A stretch of DNA of 10,061 nucleotides from Verrucomicrobiota bacterium. GTDB lineage: Bacteria; Verrucomicrobiota; Verrucomicrobiia; Chthoniobacterales; UBA10450. Made by a program: the position numbers and the translations under genes. The stretch is taken from the NCBI GenBank assembly GCA_003218345.1, contig QHNF01000046.1, positions 1 through 10,061 on the forward strand, written 5' to 3'. Of this stretch, positions 6,538 through 10,061 are shown piece after piece; the stretch's first letter is position 1, and every line of letters begins with the position of its first letter. The notes under the pieces were generated by a model. That model made no database searches. It saw only the letters and a program-made list of their open reading frames with translations, and was not told the origin of the DNA.

Positions 6538-7092
6538 TTAGCCAGTAGGTCGAAACGTGCTCATGATCTGCTCGGTCAGCTTAATCTGAGTGTCGCGATT
6601 GTATTCAGCCGGACGGTTGGATGGATCAAAGTTGCTCAAGTTCACGGAGCGAAGTTCGAAATCGAAGTGAAGGTTCGTGCTCTTCCAGGTGTAAACGATG
6701 TGCAGCGTTAAATGCCCGGCGCTGCCTTCCTCCAGTTTAGCACGTTCGAAAGTCACATTGCCTGCGGTAAAACGACCAAAGGTTTCCGCACCTTTCAGCA
6801 AGTCGTAATCGCCCGGAACAATGATTAAGCGCTTGTCTTTAAGGTTCGTCCTCACTGGAACAGCAAAGCCGCTAAACAGGGTTGAATCTTTCGGGTAATC
6901 CGCGACAGCGCGTTTGACGCCGGCCGGCAGGCAAATACGAAAGCCATGCTCAGGATCGGCATGCGCAAAAGAATACTGCGGCGGACAATGTGGCAACGCC
7001 TTCGACTCTTTGTTAAGATCGTGGGCGCAACCTGCTGTCACGATCAGCATGACTGCGGCACAAATCGTTCTCATGTGTTGTGAGTGAAACAT
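6538..7092 (-). CDS. Putative lipoprotein of unknown function
   Basis: The 184-residue protein starts with a short basic region and a hydrophobic stretch ending in VTAGC, a permissive lipobox with Cys22 as the likely lipidated residue. It is therefore probably anchored in the inner or outer membrane facing the periplasm. The mature part has no motif I recognise. It alternates short strands (FRICLPAGV, RLIIVPGDY, HLTLHIVYTW, HFDFELRSV) and ends with a helix reading QIKLTEQIMSTFRPTG. That ending, together with an opening like HGFRICLPAG, is reminiscent of small PsbP/DcrB-like domains, but this is fold-level guesswork. A second ATG at codon 7 would also leave a usable signal peptide. It lies 65 bp downstream of the glycosyltransferase gene on the same strand, separated by a repeat, so cotranscription is possible. 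Confidence 0.85.
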   Translation of the reverse strand: MFHSQHMRTICAAVMLIVTAGCAHDLNKESKALPHCPPQYSFAHADPEHGFRICLPAGVKRAVADYPKDSTLFSGFAVPVRTNLKDKRLIIVPGDYDLLKGAETFGRFTAGNVTFERAKLEEGSAGHLTLHIVYTWKSTNLHFDFELRSVNLSNFDPSNRPAEYNRDTQIKLTEQIMSTFRPTG

Positions 7093-7121
7093 GAACAGGT
7101 TCGCTACTCGTTAGGCGCTTC

Positions 7122-7151
7122 CTTCATCGGGCTAAAGCCGCGGTGTTAGCG
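7122..7151. repeat. Single copy of the CGGGCTGAAGCCGGGTG repeat
   Basis: CTTCATCGGGCTAAAGCCGCGGTGTTAGCG aligns closely with the right arm of the element at 1577-1709 (CTTCACCGGGCTGAAGCC-GGGTGTTAATG), with one gap and a few changes. Both look like decayed versions of a palindrome CACCGGGCT-GA-AGCCCGGTG. This copy lies in the gap between the glycosyltransferase and lipoprotein genes and has no inverted partner nearby, so it is a REP singlet. Confidence 0.65.
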
Positions 7152-7157
7152 ACCGTG

Positions 7158-8246
7158 TCATAGCGACATCAAGAATTCTGCAATATCAAGTGACGCGCGC
7201 GGTCGACTCAGCCTACTGATATTCGCCGCCCATTCGCGCCATTGCCTTGCCCCATCGGCAAACGCACGCTGGACATTCGCGACAACTTTGCGTGGCGAAT
7301 GCGCAATCACGCCTGAATTAGTTTCGACAATGAGTTGGGCATTGCCTTCCTCCTGACCGGCGACGACGTGATTGATGATCATCGGGCAGCCAGCGGCGAT
7401 CGTCTCCTGCACTGTCGCACCTCCAGCTTTTCCGATCAGCAAATGACTGGCCTGTAGCATGCGCGGAAGCTGATTGGTCCAGCCGAGGATCTTGACGTTG
7501 CGATCGGCCGACGCCGTTTCGATGTCCGGCCGTAGTCTATCGGCGCGGCCAATAGTCACAGTGAGATCGACGTCAAGATCGGCGAGCCGCTGCACGAGTT
7601 CGGGCGCGCCGCGTGTTGCGGCATGGATCATATAGAGGACTCGGCGTTTGGAATTGCCCGAAGGCAGTTGTCGATCTTGCGTGGAATCGGCAAATTTCGG
7701 ACTAACGGGAAATCCGAATATTTTGATTTTTTGTGGCGAGACTTGATCTGCTCGCAAAACCGCGGCGCTCTGCTCGTTTGGAACGAGGAAGTAATCGGCG
7801 TCGCAGCGATACCAAATTTTGTTGACGGTGATCGAGTCAGTCACAACGACGACGCTTTTGCAGAGTCTGTCTGGCCCCAAAATCTGCTGAAGCAGATACG
7901 GATAAGCAGGAAAAGAGGAAACAACTACGTCCGGTTGAAAGCGGTCGAGCAAAGCAGCGAAATCCTCCTTGAGCCGGGAAAATCGCTCGAAATTTTTATC
8001 ATAATCCTTCTTGCGATCGATCCATCGGTAAACGGTTCCCCAAATACGCGGTCCAAAATCAACCACCCAAAGATAACTCCTTCGGACCGTTTCGTTGATC
8101 AGGGGGTAGGCTTCCGCAAAAAGGTCGCGCAATTCGACCTCGGTTTGATCAGGGGCGACGCAGGCCAATCCGTCACGAACTCCTCGAGCTGCGCTGTTAT
8201 GTCCTTCTCCAAAGCCGGCGGTGAGGATCAGTATCCTTTTTTTCAC
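7158..8246 (-). CDS. MGDG synthase/UgtP-like glycosyltransferase (probable diacylglycerol glycosyltransferase)
   Basis: The 362-residue GT-B fold enzyme matches the family that adds a sugar from UDP-glucose or UDP-galactose to diacylglycerol (plant MGD synthases, Bacillus UgtP/YpfP) and is related to MurG. It acts at the inner face of the cytoplasmic membrane. The N-terminal MGDG_synth domain carries GFGEGHNSAA (11-20), the G-x-GHxxAA loop of the family, and PDVVVSSFP (105-113). VTDS (135-138) and FGFPV (177-181) precede the linker. The C-terminal nucleotide-sugar domain has LGWTNQLPRML (254-264), GKAGGATVQE (272-281) and AGQEEGNA (296-303). Length is normal. The start is a GTG followed by an AAAAAAAGG stretch; upstream GAG is the only weak ribosome binding site. 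It diverges from the YihY gene. Acceptor and sugar are inferred; an unusual lipid acceptor is possible. Confidence 0.9.
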   Translation of the reverse strand: MKKRILILTAGFGEGHNSAARGVRDGLACVAPDQTEVELRDLFAEAYPLINETVRRSYLWVVDFGPRIWGTVYRWIDRKKDYDKNFERFSRLKEDFAALLDRFQPDVVVSSFPAYPYLLQQILGPDRLCKSVVVVTDSITVNKIWYRCDADYFLVPNEQSAAVLRADQVSPQKIKIFGFPVSPKFADSTQDRQLPSGNSKRRVLYMIHAATRGAPELVQRLADLDVDLTVTIGRADRLRPDIETASADRNVKILGWTNQLPRMLQASHLLIGKAGGATVQETIAAGCPMIINHVVAGQEEGNAQLIVETNSGVIAHSPRKVVANVQRAFADGARQWREWAANISRLSRPRASLDIAEFLMSL

Positions 8247-8286
8247 AACTCGTTAGGCAAAAGCAGACGGAACCAGAGCGGACGGA

Positions 8287-8344
8287 AGTTTACTCGCGAA
8301 GGCGTTCGGAGTTTAATGGATATTTACGTCGGGCAAAGTAAACT
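8287..8344. repeat. 8-bp inverted repeat around the YihY promoter region
   Basis: AGTTTACT (8287-8294) and AGTAAACT (8337-8344) are exact reverse complements separated by 42 bases. The left arm overlaps the proposed -35 box and the right arm lies ten bases before the YihY start codon. The spacing is about four to five helical turns between arm centres, so two bound protein units could face the same side. It may also be chance. Confidence 0.4.
8289..8317 (+). promoter_or_regulatory. Candidate sigma-70-type promoter for the YihY gene
   Basis: TTTACT (8289-8294) and TTTAAT (8312-8317) are separated by exactly 17 bases; they match the consensus hexamers at four and five of six positions. Transcription would start near 8324, about 30 nt before the ATG at 8354. 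The -35 box lies in an arm of the inverted repeat 8287-8344. Confidence 0.4.
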
Positions 8345-8353
8345 CTGGCAGAG

Positions 8354-9247
8354 ATGAAATATCTCGGATTCATCTGGCGCGTTTTGCGGCGCATGGTTTG
8401 GGAAACTGCGACCGACGCCACAACCGGTCTGGCCGCCCAGATGGCGTACCTGCTTCTTTTTGCGCTCGCTCCCGGATTACTTTTTCTCTGGCATCTGCTC
8501 GGTCTTTTCGGCACCGATCCGACCAAGCTGCATCGAATGTTTCTTCTCTTAAAAAGTTTCATGCCACCGGATCCGAAAGTGCAGGACATCCTGGATTCTG
8601 CGATGGCGAATGTGGTGGTGACAGGCTCGAGCGGCCTGCTCGCGAACGCAGGTATCATTCTTGGAATTTATTTCGGGACGGTCTTCATAGCGACCATTTC
8701 ACGAGCTCTGAGCCATACGCACGGAGTGCGCGAAGATCGCAATTGGTGGTCGAAATATATTATCTCATTTTTCATGCTCTTCTGGTTTGGGATCGTCATC
8801 CTGTTTTGTTTTAACGCGATTGTCTTCGGCGAAAAACTGGCCGGTCTTGCGGAAGTCAACTTTCAGCTCGCGTTTCCACTGCAAGCATGGATCGCGACGC
8901 TAAATTTGCCGTTTACCTTTGTGGCGCTGATTTTTCTGGCGCTCGCGCTTTATCTCCTGACACCGGAAAATTATTTGACCATCCGTCAGGCTCTGCCGGG
9001 CGCGATTTTCTTTTCGATCGGCTGGATCATCGCGACCAAACTTTTTCAGCTCTATGTGGCAAGGTATGATCGCTACAATCCGACTTATCTCGCGCTGGCG
9101 TCCATCGTCGTGCTGCTCACCTGGATGTATTTGACTTGTCTCCTGCTTTTGCTGGGTGGCAAATTGAACGCTATTCTTCGCCGGGAACGCGAAAGAATGC
9201 GCAGTGCAACGCCTCTCGGGCCCGAGCCTGCCGCGCGCGCAGCCTGA
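8354..9247 (+). CDS. YihY/BrkB family inner-membrane protein
   Basis: This 297-residue polytopic membrane protein belongs to the YihY/UPF0761 (formerly BrkB, RNase BN) family, whose biochemical role is unsettled; the old RNase BN assignment has been withdrawn. The family's first signature appears as GLAAQMAYLLLFALAP (25-40). The C-terminal half carries the second: TPENYLTIRQALPGA (203-217), then an F-Q-L-Y-V-A-R-Y-D-R-Y segment (231-241) and LTWMYLTCLLLLLGGKLNAIL (255-275). Hydrophobic segments lie at about 31-52, 95-116, 135-158, 183-202, 215-235 and 247-268, consistent with six transmembrane helices. A basic, Arg-rich tail (276-283) would face the cytoplasm. The ATG follows CAGAG with almost no spacing. 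The gene diverges from the glycosyltransferase and is followed in the same direction by a secreted Pro-rich protein. Confidence 0.92.
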   Translation: MKYLGFIWRVLRRMVWETATDATTGLAAQMAYLLLFALAPGLLFLWHLLGLFGTDPTKLHRMFLLLKSFMPPDPKVQDILDSAMANVVVTGSSGLLANAGIILGIYFGTVFIATISRALSHTHGVREDRNWWSKYIISFFMLFWFGIVILFCFNAIVFGEKLAGLAEVNFQLAFPLQAWIATLNLPFTFVALIFLALALYLLTPENYLTIRQALPGAIFFSIGWIIATKLFQLYVARYDRYNPTYLALASIVVLLTWMYLTCLLLLLGGKLNAILRRERERMRSATPLGPEPAARAA

Positions 9248-9343
9248 CGCGCCTAACGAATCACCACGCAATCCTTCCAAAGTTGCCCCGAAAAGCGTTC
9301 AGGGTTGAACGCGTCGCGCGCTCTGTTACGCTCCGTCGCAGTT

Positions 9344-10061
9344 GTGCGTTTTCGCATTTGGTTCGTAACTGCACTCGCCTTTGGCGCAATCGTGGGAAGT
9401 CTCCTTCGCGCGCAAGTCAGTGACGAACAGAAAAGTCAGCGCGACGAATCGGAGCAAAGAGAGACACACGCCACCTCGTCTCCGAAACCAAAGAAATCTC
9501 CGAGCCCGATTCCAAAAGCAAAGGCAGCATCGGACAAGGCAGGGAAGAAGCATCGAACTTCTGCAACTCCAGAAAAAGCGCCAACCGCGATTCCACACGC
9601 GAGATTAGCAAACGAAGAGTCAGGAAACGAAAAGGAGCCTTCCGCAAGAGCCAAAAAAACGCCGAGCCCAGCGTCGGAAACGAAACCGGTAAAAGAAAAG
9701 TCCACTGCCGACGGTAGCGAATCGCCGAGCTCACAGGAATCGCCGCGCGCTCGCAAGGCAAAGTTGGCGGAAAAATCCGGCGAAGACGAGGAGGCATCGC
9801 CAGAGCCGACTCCGCGCGAAACTCCCCAGCCCAGCGCCGCTTCATCAAAATCAAAAAGGCGCCACACGCCCACACCCAAACCGAAGGCAGCGAAGAAAAA
9901 ATCTCAGGAGAAAGAAGCCTCGCCCAAAGGCAAGAACGCCGCGAAACCCAAACACGCGCGAGAGGAAGACGAAACGCCAAGGCCGGAAAAAACACCGGCC
10001 CCTCCGGCGGAAGAGCGCGCCGCCGCGCCATCAGTAAGCCCAACTCCCGCCCCGAAAGCTT
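9344..10061 (+). CDS. Secreted or anchored Lys/Pro/Ser/Ala/Glu-rich low-complexity protein, 3' truncated by the window
   Basis: From the GTG at 9344 the frame stays open for 239 codons to the right edge. It starts with a basic n-region (VRFR) and a hydrophobic core (IWFVTALAFGAIVGSLL), ending in RAQV: a signal peptide or N-terminal anchor. Everything after residue 25 is low complexity, with runs such as KPKKSPSPIPKAKAA, TPTPKPKAAKKK and TPRPEKTPAPPAEE, dense in Ser/Thr-Pro and Lys pairs. It is predicted to be disordered and suits a periplasmic tether that spans or binds peptidoglycan. A folded domain probably follows beyond the window; in related bacteria such tethers sometimes precede L,D-transpeptidase or peptidoglycan-binding domains, but none is visible. 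A TTG at 9305 would add 13 residues with an equally usable signal. The start is uncertain and no ribosome binding site is clear. Long minus-strand frames opposite are shadows of the Pro/Lys bias. Confidence 0.72.
   Translation, partial: MRFRIWFVTALAFGAIVGSLLRAQVSDEQKSQRDESEQRETHATSSPKPKKSPSPIPKAKAASDKAGKKHRTSATPEKAPTAIPHARLANEESGNEKEPSARAKKTPSPASETKPVKEKSTADGSESPSSQESPRARKAKLAEKSGEDEEASPEPTPRETPQPSAASSKSKRRHTPTPKPKAAKKKSQEKEASPKGKNAAKPKHAREEDETPRPEKTPAPPAEERAAAPSVSPTPAPKA

Noticed and set aside
7623..8357. A 244-codon plus-strand frame opposite the glycosyltransferase gene
   Set aside because: It is entirely or mostly antisense to a clearly recognised gene, shows no motif, and reads as the reverse of the glycosyltransferase codons.
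7106..9259. Integron attC-like core words (GTTAGGC and GCCTAAC)
   Set aside because: The words match the attC R'/R'' cores, but no copy has a complementary partner at the right distance, no L boxes are visible, and no integrase is present.
9417..10043. Long minus-strand frames (208 and 147 codons) near the right edge
   Set aside because: They are Ser/Leu/Phe/Arg-rich mirrors of the Lys/Pro-rich plus-strand codons. The plus-strand frame begins with a proper signal sequence and stays open to the edge, so it is preferred.

Overview
The window is most likely chromosomal DNA of a soil-type Verrucomicrobiota (Chthoniobacterales-like). This rests on a recalled resemblance: gene families, a prepilin peptidase with a long inserted domain, GTG/TTG starts with weak Shine-Dalgarno sequences, and dispersed CGGGCTGAAGCCCG-type palindromes. 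It has not been tested by any search. There are no rRNA or tRNA genes, no CRISPR array and no intact mobile element.

Layout. Bases 1-28 may hold the 5' end of a minus-strand gene that leaves the window. Bases 29-497 are non-coding apart from a small hairpin. Bases 498-812 carry the N-terminal remnant of an IS1182/DUF772-type transposase. A plus-strand block follows: a Nudix ADP-ribose pyrophosphatase-like gene (919-1536), a REPIN-like inverted repeat (1577-1709), and then tatC and a prepilin peptidase (1745-3626) that form a tight two-gene unit. A minus-strand flavin-dependent halogenase-like gene (3655-5196) converges on the peptidase and diverges from nagA (5287-6501). Two minus-strand genes come next: a putative lipoprotein (6538-7092) and an MGDG-synthase/UgtP-like glycosyltransferase (7158-8246), with one copy of the palindromic repeat between them. 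A YihY/BrkB membrane protein gene (8354-9247) diverges from the glycosyltransferase. After it, an open frame for a secreted Lys/Pro/Ser/Ala/Glu-rich protein (from about 9344) runs off the right edge.

Functionally the theme is envelope and housekeeping. TatC and the prepilin peptidase serve protein export and pilus or secretion-pseudopilin maturation. NagA recycles amino sugars. The glycosyltransferase probably makes a membrane glycolipid. The lipoprotein, the YihY protein and the Pro-rich protein are envelope proteins of unknown role. The halogenase-like enzyme has no visible biosynthetic partner here. I found no multi-gene defence or other new system. The best leads are the orphan halogenase-like enzyme, the inserted domain of the peptidase, the inverted-repeat family, and a recurring GCCTAACGA word 5' of three genes.
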